A stretch of DNA of 64,000 nt from positions 2,976,001 to 3,040,000 of the forward strand of contig NZ_LT629702.1 in the NCBI RefSeq assembly GCF_900103345.1, in the 5' to 3' direction. The stretch comes from Pseudomonas azotoformans (GTDB taxonomy: Bacteria; Pseudomonadota; Gammaproteobacteria; Pseudomonadales; Pseudomonadaceae). Positions 1-8,087 of the stretch are shown here, in pieces. The notes beneath the pieces were generated by a model. That model saw only the letters and a list, made by a program, of their open reading frames with translations. It was not told the origin of the DNA and searched no databases. Position 1 is the stretch's first letter; the number at the start of each line of letters is the position of its first letter. Made by a program: the position numbers and the translations under genes.

Positions 1-25
1 CGACAGTGCCGGGGCGCGATGGGTA

Positions 26-415
26 TCAGGCGATCTGCGCCTTGGAGGCCACCTCGGCAAAGGTCGCCGGGTCCAGCGCATCTGCCTGCTCGTCCAGCAC
101 CTGACGCGGGTGATCATTGCCGGGGATCGAACTGTCGATCAGCGCCAGCAACTGTGCGCCGAGCGGGGTCAGGATGAAATTTTCACCGTTGCCACCCTCG
201 TCTTCAGGACGCGACGCTATGAAACCGCGCTTGAACAACAGCGCCTCATAATCGGCAGCAGTCTTTTTCAGCACGTCCAGATTGCCGGTGGACTCACCCG
301 CCGTGGCCTTCTCGGCCGCTTCCTGCTCGGCGTATTTGCGCGGGGCGAAGCTGCCCTCGCCGTTCTGCACTTCGTGCAGCAGACGTTCGATCAGATCCCA
401 GTTGTAAGTCGTCAT
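26..415 (-). CDS. hypothetical protein, possible winged-helix regulator
   Basis: A 129-residue soluble protein without signal peptide or membrane segment. Its N-terminal part (YNWDLIERLLHEVQN) and the later L-x-P-L-G-A-Q-L-L segment near residue 85 resemble small DUF2513/YjcQ-like winged-helix proteins, in which a helix reads 'L(T)P-x-G'. Homologues in pseudomonads are often labelled transcriptional regulators, without proof. The start is well supported: AGGAGG lies 7 bases before the ATG. It is transcribed away from a bidirectional terminator at 514-543. The function is not known. Confidence 0.7.
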   Translation of the reverse strand: MTTYNWDLIERLLHEVQNGEGSFAPRKYAEQEAAEKATAGESTGNLDVLKKTAADYEALLFKRGFIASRPEDEGGNGENFILTPLGAQLLALIDSSIPGNDHPRQVLDEQADALDPATFAEVASKAQIA

Positions 416-513
416 CCTGATTCCTCCTGCAGGCGGGTGGAAAATAGCCTGTCAAACGGTGGACAGGCACCATTACGCACCGTTCCGTCCACCTGACGAA
501 GAACCTGAGGGCA

Positions 514-543
514 TAAAAAAACCGGACAATCGTCCGGTTTTTT
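514..543 (-). terminator. intrinsic terminator of the DEAD-box helicase gene
   Basis: The 7-bp inverted repeat ACCGGAC/GTCCGGT has a 4-base loop and is flanked by an A-run on one side and a T-run on the other. It can end transcription on either strand. It lies 16 bases beyond the stop codon of the helicase gene on the minus strand. Confidence 0.85.
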
Positions 544-558
544 CACATCACCCAAGCC

Positions 559-1905
559 TTACTCGGCAGCCGGGGCTTCCGGCTTGCGGCGCTTGAGCGG
601 TGCCATGCCGTCCTTGCTGACGAGCGACAGGTTGTCGGTCTTCGGCCGGTTGGCGATCTTGCGCTTGGTCGGCGACTTGGCGCCGGTTTTCTTCTTGTCG
701 CCCTTGGCGTCGGTCTTTTTCTTCTTCACACCAACGGCCTTGCCCGATGCCTTGACCTTCTTCGGCCCGGTGTAGGTGCCTTTGACTTCCTTGATGGTAC
801 GACGCTCGAACGACTGCTTGAGGTAGCGCTCGATGCTCGACATCAGGTTCCAGTCGCCGTGGCAGATCAGCGAGATGGCCAGGCCATCGTTGCCGGCACG
901 CCCGGTACGGCCGATACGGTGCACATATTCGTCGCCGCTGCGGGGCATGTCGAAGTTGATCACCAGGTCCAGGCCGTCCACGTCCAGGCCGCGCGCGGCA
1001 ACGTCAGTGGCCACCAGAATTTTCACGCCGCCGGCCTTGAGGCGGTCGATGGCCAGCTTGCGGTCCTTCTGGTCTTTCTCGCCGTGCAGCACGAACGCCT
1101 TGTATTCCTGGGCCACCAGCCGGCCGTAGATGCGGTCGGCGGCAGCGCGGGTGTTGGTGAACACAATGGCTTTCTGATAGGTCTCGTTGGCCAGCAGCCA
1201 GTTGAGTATCTGCTCTTTGTGCACGTTGTGGTCGGCGGTGACGATCTGCTGGCGCGTGGTCGCGTTCAGGTCGCTGACGTTGTTGACCTGCAGGTGCTCG
1301 GGGTTGTTCAGCACCTTGGCGACCATCTCGCGCAGGGTGGAACCGCCGGTGGTGGCGGAGAACAGCATGGTCTGCTGGCGGTTGACGCATTCGCCCACCA
1401 GGCGCTGCACGTCGTCGGCAAAACCCATGTCGAGCATGCGGTCGGCTTCGTCCAGCACCAGCACTTCGACTTCCTTGAGGTCGAGGTTGCCGGCGTTGAG
1501 TTGCTCGATCATGCGGCCCGGGGTGCCGATCAGGATATCCGGCACCTTGCGCAGCATGGCGGCCTGGACCTTGAAGTCTTCACCGCCGGTGATGATGCCG
1601 GACTTGATGAAGGTGAATTGGGAGAAGCGCTCCACTTCCTTCAACGTCTGCTGGGCCAGCTCGCGGGTCGGCAGCAGGATCAGGGTCTTGATGCTGACAC
1701 GCACTTTGGCCGGGCCGATCAGGCGGTTCAGTACAGGCAGGACGAAAGCGGCGGTCTTGCCACTCCCGGTTTGAGCTGTCACCCGCAGGTCACGCCCTTC
1801 GAGCGCGAGCGGGATGGCCGCTGCTTGCACAGGCGTAGGCTCGACAAATTTAAGCTCGGCCACGGCTTTGAGCAGGCGTTCGTGCAGGGCGAATTGGGAA
1901 AACAC
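559..1905 (-). CDS. DEAD-box ATP-dependent RNA helicase
   Basis: A cytosolic SF2 RNA helicase of 448 residues, of the type that remodels rRNA or mRNA structure. Visible motifs are the Q motif (F-x5-PTPVQ, residues 20-27), Walker A AQTGSGKT (44-51), PTREL (79-83), DEAD (152-155), SAT (about 181), ARGLD and HRIGRTGRAG in the second RecA domain. It ends in a Lys-rich tail (from about 380) that probably binds RNA. I chose a GTG start at 1905, preceded by GAGG at 8 bases, because the family begins FSQFAL; an upstream TTG would add eight residues. RhlE/SrmB-like; the exact paralogue cannot be named from sequence alone. Confidence 0.9.
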   Translation of the reverse strand: MFSQFALHERLLKAVAELKFVEPTPVQAAAIPLALEGRDLRVTAQTGSGKTAAFVLPVLNRLIGPAKVRVSIKTLILLPTRELAQQTLKEVERFSQFTFIKSGIITGGEDFKVQAAMLRKVPDILIGTPGRMIEQLNAGNLDLKEVEVLVLDEADRMLDMGFADDVQRLVGECVNRQQTMLFSATTGGSTLREMVAKVLNNPEHLQVNNVSDLNATTRQQIVTADHNVHKEQILNWLLANETYQKAIVFTNTRAAADRIYGRLVAQEYKAFVLHGEKDQKDRKLAIDRLKAGGVKILVATDVAARGLDVDGLDLVINFDMPRSGDEYVHRIGRTGRAGNDGLAISLICHGDWNLMSSIERYLKQSFERRTIKEVKGTYTGPKKVKASGKAVGVKKKKTDAKGDKKKTGAKSPTKRKIANRPKTDNLSLVSKDGMAPLKRRKPEAPAAE

Positions 1906-2097
1906 GGGTGCTACCTCGAAGAAATACAAAAATCAGCTGCATAGGTTACCGGTTTCGGGCGCCCAAACCGAGTTTCTTTACGCGAACGGTGCTAATCGGC
2001 CGCTTTTTTGTCAGGACATTTGTCCATGACGTCAACTTTGTTGCACTTAAATGCTCTAATCGCCCCGTCTTGTCCCACAGAAGAATCGGTTTCACCC

Positions 2098-3396
2098 ATG
2101 GATATCAAACAGCTCTGGCTCAACGCCCAGGACCTCTGGGGCGCCCTCGATGAACACCCGCTGCTGCACGCCAGCCTCGGCTTGCTGGTGTTGCTGGTGG
2201 TGGCCCTGGTGCTCGGACGACTGGCGCGCTACCTCATCCTCCACGCGGTCAAACTGCTTGGCCGGCAACCGTCCCTGCACTGGCTCAACGACCTGCGGCA
2301 CAACAAAGTCTTCCATCGCCTGGCCCAGATGACACCGTCACTGGTGATCCAGTTCGGCCTGTACCTGGTGCCGGACCTGAGCAAGACCGCCATCCTGTTC
2401 ATCGGTAACGTGGCCCTGGCATTGAGCATCCTGTTCCTGGTGCTGGCCATCAGCGCCCTGCTCAACGCCTTGCTGGACATCTACGCCCGCACCGAACACG
2501 CGCGCACCCGTTCGATCAAGGGCTACGTGCAGTTGGCGAAGATGGTGCTGTTCGTGTTTGGCGCGATCATCATCGTTGCCACCCTGATCGACCGCTCGCC
2601 GCTGTTGCTGCTGTCGGGCCTGGGTGCGATGTCGGCGGTGATCCTGTTGGTGTACAAGGACACGCTGCTGTCGTTCGTCGCCAGCGTGCAGTTGACCAGC
2701 AACGACATGCTGCGGGTCGGCGACTGGATCGAAATGCCCCAGGTCGGCGCTGACGGCGACGTAGTGGACATCACCCTGCACACGGTCAAAGTGCAGAACT
2801 TCGACAAGACCATCGTCTCCATCCCCACCTGGCGCCTGATGTCCGAGTCGTTCAAGAACTGGCGCGGCATGCAGGCCTCCGGCGGGCGCCGCATCAAGCG
2901 CAGCCTGTTCATCGACGCCAGCGGCGTGCGCTTCCTGCGCGACGACGAAGAACTGCGCATGACCCAGGTGCACCTGCTCACCGACTACATCGGGCGCAAA
3001 CAGGCCGAACTCAAGGCCTGGAACGAAGCACAGGGCCACAGCGCGCAACTGTCGGCCAATCGCCGCCGCATGACCAACCTCGGTACCTTCCGCGCCTATG
3101 CCCTGGCCTACCTGAAAAGCCACCCGGACATCCAGCCGAACATGACCTGCATGGTGCGCCAGATGCAGACCACTGCCCAGGGCGTGCCGCTGGAGATCTA
3201 CTGCTTTACCCGCACCACGGCGTGGGCGGATTACGAGCGCATCCAGGGGGATATCTTTGATTACCTGCTGGCGGTGTTGCCGGAGTTTGGCTTGAGTTTG
3301 TATCAGCAGCCGAGTGGTAATGACTTGCGTACTGGGATGCTACCGGCCTTGCTCGGCGCCAGTCATTTGCCAACGCAGGAAAACAAATCTGCCTGA
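2098..3396 (+). CDS. mechanosensitive ion channel, MscS family (YbdG/MscM-like)
   Basis: An inner-membrane channel of 432 residues, close in length to E. coli YbdG (415). N-terminal hydrophobic helices are followed by the MscS pore/beta domain: the segment around GDWIEMPQVGADGDVVDITLHT is the hallmark of the cytoplasmic beta domain, and SIPTW (about residue 245) lies in the same fold. The C-terminal half carries the YbdG-type insertion with the FCFTRTTAW-like strand. Such channels release solutes on osmotic downshock. The start was set at the ATG beginning MDIKQLW; an upstream in-frame ATG would add an unconserved, non-hydrophobic stretch. It is monocistronic and followed by a REP cluster. 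Confidence 0.9.
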   Translation: MDIKQLWLNAQDLWGALDEHPLLHASLGLLVLLVVALVLGRLARYLILHAVKLLGRQPSLHWLNDLRHNKVFHRLAQMTPSLVIQFGLYLVPDLSKTAILFIGNVALALSILFLVLAISALLNALLDIYARTEHARTRSIKGYVQLAKMVLFVFGAIIIVATLIDRSPLLLLSGLGAMSAVILLVYKDTLLSFVASVQLTSNDMLRVGDWIEMPQVGADGDVVDITLHTVKVQNFDKTIVSIPTWRLMSESFKNWRGMQASGGRRIKRSLFIDASGVRFLRDDEELRMTQVHLLTDYIGRKQAELKAWNEAQGHSAQLSANRRRMTNLGTFRAYALAYLKSHPDIQPNMTCMVRQMQTTAQGVPLEIYCFTRTTAWADYERIQGDIFDYLLAVLPEFGLSLYQQPSGNDLRTGMLPALLGASHLPTQENKSA

Positions 3397-3408
3397 CACT
3401 AGTCCCCC

Positions 3409-3514
3409 TGTGGGAGCGGGCTTGTGTGGGAGCGGGCTTGCTCGCGAAAGCTTTTTGTCAGTTGATGCATCTGGTGACTGACACACCGCATTCGCGAGCA
3501 AGCCCGCTCCCACA
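3409..3514. repeat. paired REP element (REPIN) with a partial tandem copy
   Basis: Two inverted copies of GTGGGAGCGGGCTTGCTCGCGAA (3425-3449 and the complement at 3491-3514) flank a 40-base spacer. An extra truncated copy, TGTGGGAGCGGGCTTG, sits directly in front (3409-3424). This lies between the channel gene and the convergent transporter gene. Confidence 0.85.
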
Positions 3515-3521
3515 AGGGGGG

Positions 3522-4388
3522 TCAGCGCAGTATCGGCTGTTTGCGCCCCCCCAACCGACTGATCCACACCGCCCCCAGAATCACCAGCCCACCCAACGCC
3601 AACCGCCCCAGCGGTTCATGCTGGTTCCAGATCAGCAAATTCAACAGCAGCCCCACCGGCACATGCAGGTTGTTCATCACCGCCAGGGTGCCGCCCTGCA
3701 CCAGGCAGGCGCCTTTATTCCACCAATACATGCCCAGCGCCGTACTGACCAGGCCCAGGAACACCAGCACGCCCCATTGCAGCGGCGCCTCCGGCAGAAA
3801 GTTGGCTTTGCCGAACAGCAGGAACGCCGGCAACACCACCAGCAACGCGCCGAGGTAGAAGTAACCGAAGCGCCGGTAGTGCGGCAGATTGCTCGGGTAA
3901 CGCGCCACCAGGTGCTTGTACATCACTTGCCCGGCAGCGTAGGTGAAGTTGGCCAGTTGCAGCAGCAGGAAGCCACCAAGGAAATGCGGGGTGATCTGGT
4001 CGAAGCGAATCACCGCGGCGCCCGCTACCGCCACCAGTGCGGCGACCAACGCCCAGGGGTTGAAGCGACGGTTGAGGGCGTCCTCGATAAGGGTCACGTG
4101 CAGCGGCGTGAGAATGGTGAACAGCAACACTTCCGGCACAGTGAGCACGCGAAAGCTCAGGTACAGGCACACGTAGGTCACGCCGAACTGCAGTGCGCCG
4201 ATCACCAGCATGCCGCGCATGAAGGCCGGTTCCACCGAACGCCAGCGGGTCAGCGGGATGAAGACCAGGCCGGCCAGCAGCACACGTACCAGCACGGCGA
4301 AGTAGCTGTCGACGTGACCGGCGAGGTATTCGCCGATCAAGCTGAAGGAAAATGCCTGAATCAGGGTGACAACCAGTAAATAGCCCAT
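3522..4388 (-). CDS. EamA/DMT-family transporter
   Basis: A 288-residue inner-membrane protein made almost entirely of hydrophobic helices (about ten), with the two EamA repeats expected of the drug/metabolite transporter superfamily; LQLANFTYAAGQVMYK begins the second repeat. Family members export amino acids, amines or carboxylates, and the substrate cannot be read from sequence. The ATG at 4388 starts directly with the first membrane helix (GYLLVVTLIQAFSFSLIGEY). It converges on the mechanosensitive channel gene across a REP cluster. Confidence 0.85.
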   Translation of the reverse strand: MGYLLVVTLIQAFSFSLIGEYLAGHVDSYFAVLVRVLLAGLVFIPLTRWRSVEPAFMRGMLVIGALQFGVTYVCLYLSFRVLTVPEVLLFTILTPLHVTLIEDALNRRFNPWALVAALVAVAGAAVIRFDQITPHFLGGFLLLQLANFTYAAGQVMYKHLVARYPSNLPHYRRFGYFYLGALLVVLPAFLLFGKANFLPEAPLQWGVLVFLGLVSTALGMYWWNKGACLVQGGTLAVMNNLHVPVGLLLNLLIWNQHEPLGRLALGGLVILGAVWISRLGGRKQPILR

Positions 4389-4450
4389 GCGCGCCTCGTT
4401 TCGAATGGGCGGGACATTAAAGGTTTTCGGCGGTTGAAGAAACTCGGGGC

Positions 4451-4485
4451 AAAAAAAACCCGACCTCGCTATAGCGTCAGTCGGG
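4451..4485 (-). terminator. intrinsic terminator downstream of azoR
   Basis: Read on the minus strand, CCCGAC...GTCGGG with an inner GCTATAGC palindrome is followed by eight T. It lies about 105 bases past the azoR stop. Confidence 0.8.
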
Positions 4486-4590
4486 CGGTAGCACTCAGGA
4501 GCAATAGTGCAAAGGGAGGTTCGTTACGCGTACTTGAAGGGTTGGCGTGAAGCGATATAAACACCGCGCGATTATGTGACGATTAAAGGA

Positions 4591-5190
4591 TCAAGCCACC
4601 TGGGCCAGCAGCGCCTTGGCGTGGTTGATGCCCTTTTCCTGGAAGTCCCCGCTCAGGTTCACCCCTTCTGCGTGAATGAAGGTGACGTCGTGAATCCCGA
4701 TGAAGGCCATGACCTGACGCAGGTACGGTTCCTGGTGATCGGAGCTGGCACCGGTGTGGATGCCGCCGCGAGCAGTCAGCACGATGGCGCGCTTGCCGGT
4801 CAGCAGACCCTGAGGGCCGGTGGCGGTGTACTTGAAGGTCACACCCGCACGCAACACGTGGTCCAGCCAGGCTTTGAGGGTGCTGGGGATAGCGAAGTTG
4901 TACATCGGCGCGGCCATCACCAGGACGTCGGCGGCGAGCAGTTCGTCGGTCAATGCGTTGGAGCGATCCAGGGAGGCCTGTTCGTTGCCATTGCGTTGAT
5001 CCGCCGGTTTCATCCAGCCGCCGAGCAGGTTGGCATCCAGGTGCGGGACCGGGTTGAGGGCCACGTCACGTACGGTGATCTGATCCGCCGGGTGCGCGGC
5101 CTGCCATTGGCTGATGAACTGCTGGGTCAGTTGGCGGGAAATTGAATCCTGCTGGCGGGCGCTGCTTTCGATGATCAGAACGTTGGACAT
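4591..5190 (-). CDS. azoR: FMN-dependent NADH-azoreductase
   Basis: A 199-residue flavodoxin-fold protein, matching the AzoR family length. The N-terminus VLIIESSARQQDSISRQL is the phosphate-binding loop. MAAPMYNFAIPSTLKAWLDHVLRAGVTFKY (about residues 93-122) is the family's FMN-binding signature, and LTARGG follows. It reduces azo compounds and quinones with NAD(P)H as a cytosolic homodimer. Unlike many Pseudomonas azoR genes there is no adjacent divergent LysR regulator; the next regulator is 500 bases away with another gene between. The leader at 5191-5300 contains an AT-rich inverted repeat (CTATAAA-TTTGTTTATAG). Confidence 0.92.
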   Translation of the reverse strand: MSNVLIIESSARQQDSISRQLTQQFISQWQAAHPADQITVRDVALNPVPHLDANLLGGWMKPADQRNGNEQASLDRSNALTDELLAADVLVMAAPMYNFAIPSTLKAWLDHVLRAGVTFKYTATGPQGLLTGKRAIVLTARGGIHTGASSDHQEPYLRQVMAFIGIHDVTFIHAEGVNLSGDFQEKGINHAKALLAQVA

Positions 5191-5329
5191 GGCGTTGTAG
5201 GCTCCATCTGTAATTGCTGTAAGTCGATGGAGTGAAGATTAAACAGAGCCAATTCGATTAAAAAGCGCAAAAAACTGCTATAACCCATCTATAAATTTGT
5301 TTATAGGCAGAGCATGCTCCGCTCTCGGG

Positions 5330-5644
5330 TTATTTCGGCGTGCAGGCCAAGGCAATACGCATCTTGATAATCGCGCGGTTGAACTTGACCGTGGTGTTGG
5401 TGCTTTTGCCCGCCGGCACCGTGACCGTACGGCGACGTGGGGATTCCGGGCCGTTGGTGAAGGTCACCGAGCACACGGCATCGTGGGTGCCGTAGTTATT
5501 GAGTTGGATCGAGCTGATATCGCCGTCCACGTCGGAGGCGGTGTAATCGATGCTCACACCGTCGATCGTCTTGGTCACGTCGATGGGGTAGGCAAACACG
5601 CTCATCGGCAGCAGCGCCAGCAACACACAACAGAATTTTCTCAT
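5330..5644 (-). CDS. small exported hypothetical protein
   Basis: A 104-residue protein with a clear Sec signal peptide (RK, then CCVLLALLPMSVFA, cleavage before YPIDV). Two Cys in the mature part, in AVCSVTF and ALACTPK, could form a disulphide. The body is rich in beta-forming residues (TVTVPAGKSTNTTVKFN). The start chosen is the ATG at 5644 with GGAGA upstream; the longer frame would put charged residues before the signal peptide. Homologues in fluorescent pseudomonads have carried unreliable enzyme names; nothing here supports an enzyme. It is divergent from the LysR gene at 5694, with only 49 bases between. Confidence 0.75.
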   Translation of the reverse strand: MRKFCCVLLALLPMSVFAYPIDVTKTIDGVSIDYTASDVDGDISSIQLNNYGTHDAVCSVTFTNGPESPRRRTVTVPAGKSTNTTVKFNRAIIKMRIALACTPK

Positions 5645-5693
5645 TCGGCAGTCTCCAATATGGACAGCCAGCTTAGGACAAGAGGAGCCCATC

Positions 5694-6617
5694 TTGAAAG
5701 CGCCCCGCGTTACCCTCGATCAATGGCGCACGCTGCAGGCCGTGGTCGACCATGGCGGCTTCGCCCAGGCGGCCGAAGCGCTGCACCGTTCGCAGTCCTC
5801 GGTCAGCTACACCGTGGCCCGCATGCAAGACCAGCTTGGCGTACCGCTGCTGCGCATCGACGGACGCAAGGCGGTACTCACCGACGCCGGTGAAGTGCTG
5901 TTGCGTCGCTCCCGGCAACTGGTGAAAAACGCCAGCCAGCTGGAAGACCTTGCCCACCATATGGAACAGGGCTGGGAAGCCGAGGTGCGCCTGGTGGTGG
6001 ATGCGGCTTACCCCAATGCGCGTCTGGTTCGCGCCCTCACCGCATTCATGCCGCAAAGCCGTGGCTGCCGCGTGCGCCTGCGTGAAGAGGTGTTGTCGGG
6101 CGTAGAAGAGTTGCTGATGGAAGGCGTGGCCGACCTGGCGATCTGCGGGTTCAGCATACCCGGCTACCTCGGTACGGAAATGAGCGATGTGGAGTTTGTC
6201 GCCGTGGCCCACCCGGAGCATGCACTGCACCGCATGAACCGCGAGTTGAGCTTCCAGGACCTGGAAAGCCAGATGCAGGTGGTGATCCGCGACTCCGGCC
6301 GCCAGCAACCCCGCGACGTGGGCTGGCTCGGCGCCGAGCAGCGCTGGACCGTCGGCAGCCTGGCCACCGCCGCCGCCTTTGTCGGCAGCGGCCTGGGCTT
6401 TGCCTGGTTGCCCCGGCACATGATCGAGCGCGAACTCGCCGAGGGCGTGCTCAAGCAACTGCCCCTGGAACAGGGCGGCAGCCGCCACCCCACGTTCTAC
6501 CTGTATTCAAACAAGGACAAACCCCTGGGGCCTGCCACGCAGATCCTCGTGGAACTGCTGCGCACCTTTGATACCGCACCGCTGGACGCGCCTTTCGCCG
6601 CCCCCCGGCAAGCCTGA
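5694..6617 (+). CDS. LysR-family transcriptional regulator (TTG start)
   Basis: A 307-residue LysR regulator. The N-terminal winged helix spans about residues 5-65 (FAQAAEALHRSQSSVSYTVARMQDQLG recognition region, then LLRIDGRKAVLTDAG), and a periplasmic-binding-like effector domain follows. The reading frame begins with TTG, supported by AGGAG six bases upstream and by the fact that no ATG precedes the HTH. It is divergent to the exported small protein, so that gene is a plausible target. The next gene, a hydrolase, starts 14 bases downstream on the same strand. Confidence 0.9.
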   Translation: MKAPRVTLDQWRTLQAVVDHGGFAQAAEALHRSQSSVSYTVARMQDQLGVPLLRIDGRKAVLTDAGEVLLRRSRQLVKNASQLEDLAHHMEQGWEAEVRLVVDAAYPNARLVRALTAFMPQSRGCRVRLREEVLSGVEELLMEGVADLAICGFSIPGYLGTEMSDVEFVAVAHPEHALHRMNRELSFQDLESQMQVVIRDSGRQQPRDVGWLGAEQRWTVGSLATAAAFVGSGLGFAWLPRHMIERELAEGVLKQLPLEQGGSRHPTFYLYSNKDKPLGPATQILVELLRTFDTAPLDAPFAAPRQA

Positions 6618-6631
6618 AACGGAGTTCGCCC

Positions 6632-7435
6632 ATGGCCTGGTTCGACCATGAAGGATGCAGCCTGCACTACGAGGAATATGGCCACGGCGCGCCGCTGGTG
6701 CTGATCCACGGCCTGGGCTCCAGCAGTCAGGATTGGGAACTGCAGATTCCAGTACTGGCCCGGCATTACCGCCTGGTCGTGGTGGACGTGCGCGGTCACG
6801 GCCGCTCGGACAAACCGCGCGAACGCTACAGCATCCAGGGTTTCACCTATGACCTGATCGCCTTGTTCGAGCACCTGGGCCTGCCACCGGCCCACGTGGT
6901 GGGCTTGTCCATGGGCGGCATGATCGCTTTCCAACTGGCCGTGGACGAACCCGCGCTGGTCAAAAGCCTGTGCATCGTCAACAGCGCCCCCGAGGTCAAG
7001 GTGCGCAGTGCCGATGATTACTGGCAGTGGGCCAAGCGCTGGAGCCTGGCACGCTTGCTGAGCCTGTCCACGATCGGCAAGGCGTTGGGCGAGCGGCTCT
7101 TCCCCAAACCGCACCAGGCCGAGCTGCGCCGCAAGATGGCCGAACGCTGGGCAAAGAACGACAAACGTGCTTATCTCGCCAGCTTCGATGCGATTGTGGG
7201 CTGGGGCGTGCAGGAACGACTTTCGCGGATCACCTGTCCAACCCTGGTCATCAGCGCCGACCACGACTACACCCCTGTGGCGCAGAAACAAAACTATGTA
7301 AAACTGCTGCCCGATGCGCGACTGGTGGTGATAGAAGATTCCCGCCATGCCACGCCCTTGGACCAACCCGAAGTCTTTAACGCAACCTTGCTCGATTTTC
7401 TAAAGACAGTCGAAACCACTAACCAGGATCACTGA
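6632..7435 (+). CDS. alpha/beta hydrolase
   Basis: A 267-residue cytosolic alpha/beta-hydrolase. Motifs are LIHGLGSSSQDW (oxyanion loop, about residues 23-35), DVRGHGRSDKP, the nucleophile elbow GLSMGG (Ser about 92), an Asp in ISADHD (about 210) and the catalytic His in DSRHATPLDQP (about 238). It fits esterase/lactonase-type enzymes of the 3-oxoadipate enol-lactonase group, but the substrate cannot be set. GGAG lies 7 bases before the ATG. It sits 14 bases after the LysR gene and only 3 bases before the cyclophilin gene, so the three are probably cotranscribed. Confidence 0.88.
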   Translation: MAWFDHEGCSLHYEEYGHGAPLVLIHGLGSSSQDWELQIPVLARHYRLVVVDVRGHGRSDKPRERYSIQGFTYDLIALFEHLGLPPAHVVGLSMGGMIAFQLAVDEPALVKSLCIVNSAPEVKVRSADDYWQWAKRWSLARLLSLSTIGKALGERLFPKPHQAELRRKMAERWAKNDKRAYLASFDAIVGWGVQERLSRITCPTLVISADHDYTPVAQKQNYVKLLPDARLVVIEDSRHATPLDQPEVFNATLLDFLKTVETTNQDH

Positions 7436-7438
7436 CCC

Positions 7439-8002
7439 ATGCTGAAAAAAATCGCCTTCTTTGCCGGTTCTGTTCTGTTCGCCGCCAACCTGATGGCCGC
7501 CGAGCCCGCCAAGGCGCCCCACGTATTGATCACCACCACCAACGGCGACATCGAGATCGAACTGGATCCGGTCAAGGCGCCAATCAGCACCAAGAACTTC
7601 CTGGCCTACGTCGACAAGGGCTTCTACACCAACACGATTTTCCACCGTGTAATTCCGGGCTTCATGGTCCAGGGCGGCGGGTTCACCGCGCAGATGGCGC
7701 AGAAGCCGACCGACGCGCCAATCAAGAACGAAGCCAGCAACGGCCTGCATAACGTGCGTGGCACCTTGTCCATGGCGCGCACCAATGACCCGAATTCGGC
7801 CACCAGCCAATTCTTCATCAACGTCGCCGACAATGCGTTCCTCGACCCGGGCCGCGATGCCGGTTACGCCGTGTTCGCCAAAGTGGTCAAGGGCATGGAT
7901 GTGGTCGACATCATCGTCAACTCCCAGACCACCACCAAGCAGGGCATGCAGAACGTGCCAATCGATCCTGTCCTGATCAAGTCGGCCAAGCGCATCGACT
8001 GA
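7439..8002 (+). CDS. ppiA: periplasmic peptidyl-prolyl cis-trans isomerase (cyclophilin)
   Basis: A 187-residue cyclophilin with a signal peptide ([19 protein letters not shown]). Signature parts are [19 protein letters not shown] (about 62-80; catalytic Arg in FHRV, FMVQGG), [18 protein letters not shown] (about 107-124) and [16 protein letters not shown]. It catalyses proline isomerisation during folding of exported proteins. The length and exported form match PpiA rather than cytosolic PpiB. It begins 3 bases after the hydrolase gene. Confidence 0.93.
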   Translation: MLKKIAFFAGSVLFAANLMAAEPAKAPHVLITTTNGDIEIELDPVKAPISTKNFLAYVDKGFYTNTIFHRVIPGFMVQGGGFTAQMAQKPTDAPIKNEASNGLHNVRGTLSMARTNDPNSATSQFFINVADNAFLDPGRDAGYAVFAKVVKGMDVVDIIVNSQTTTKQGMQNVPIDPVLIKSAKRID

Positions 8003-8087
8003 TGCCTGGCAGGCAGCTCCGTGCGCAGCCCACAAGGCCGCGCGCGCATTTGTAAAAGGAGAGCCCGCACGGCGGGCGTCAAACTGA

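Noticed and set aside
859..1944. 361-codon plus-strand ORF opposite the DEAD-box helicase gene
   Set aside because: Shadow of the helicase: low-complexity His/Val/Gln-rich translation, no ribosome binding site, and the minus strand carries all helicase motifs.
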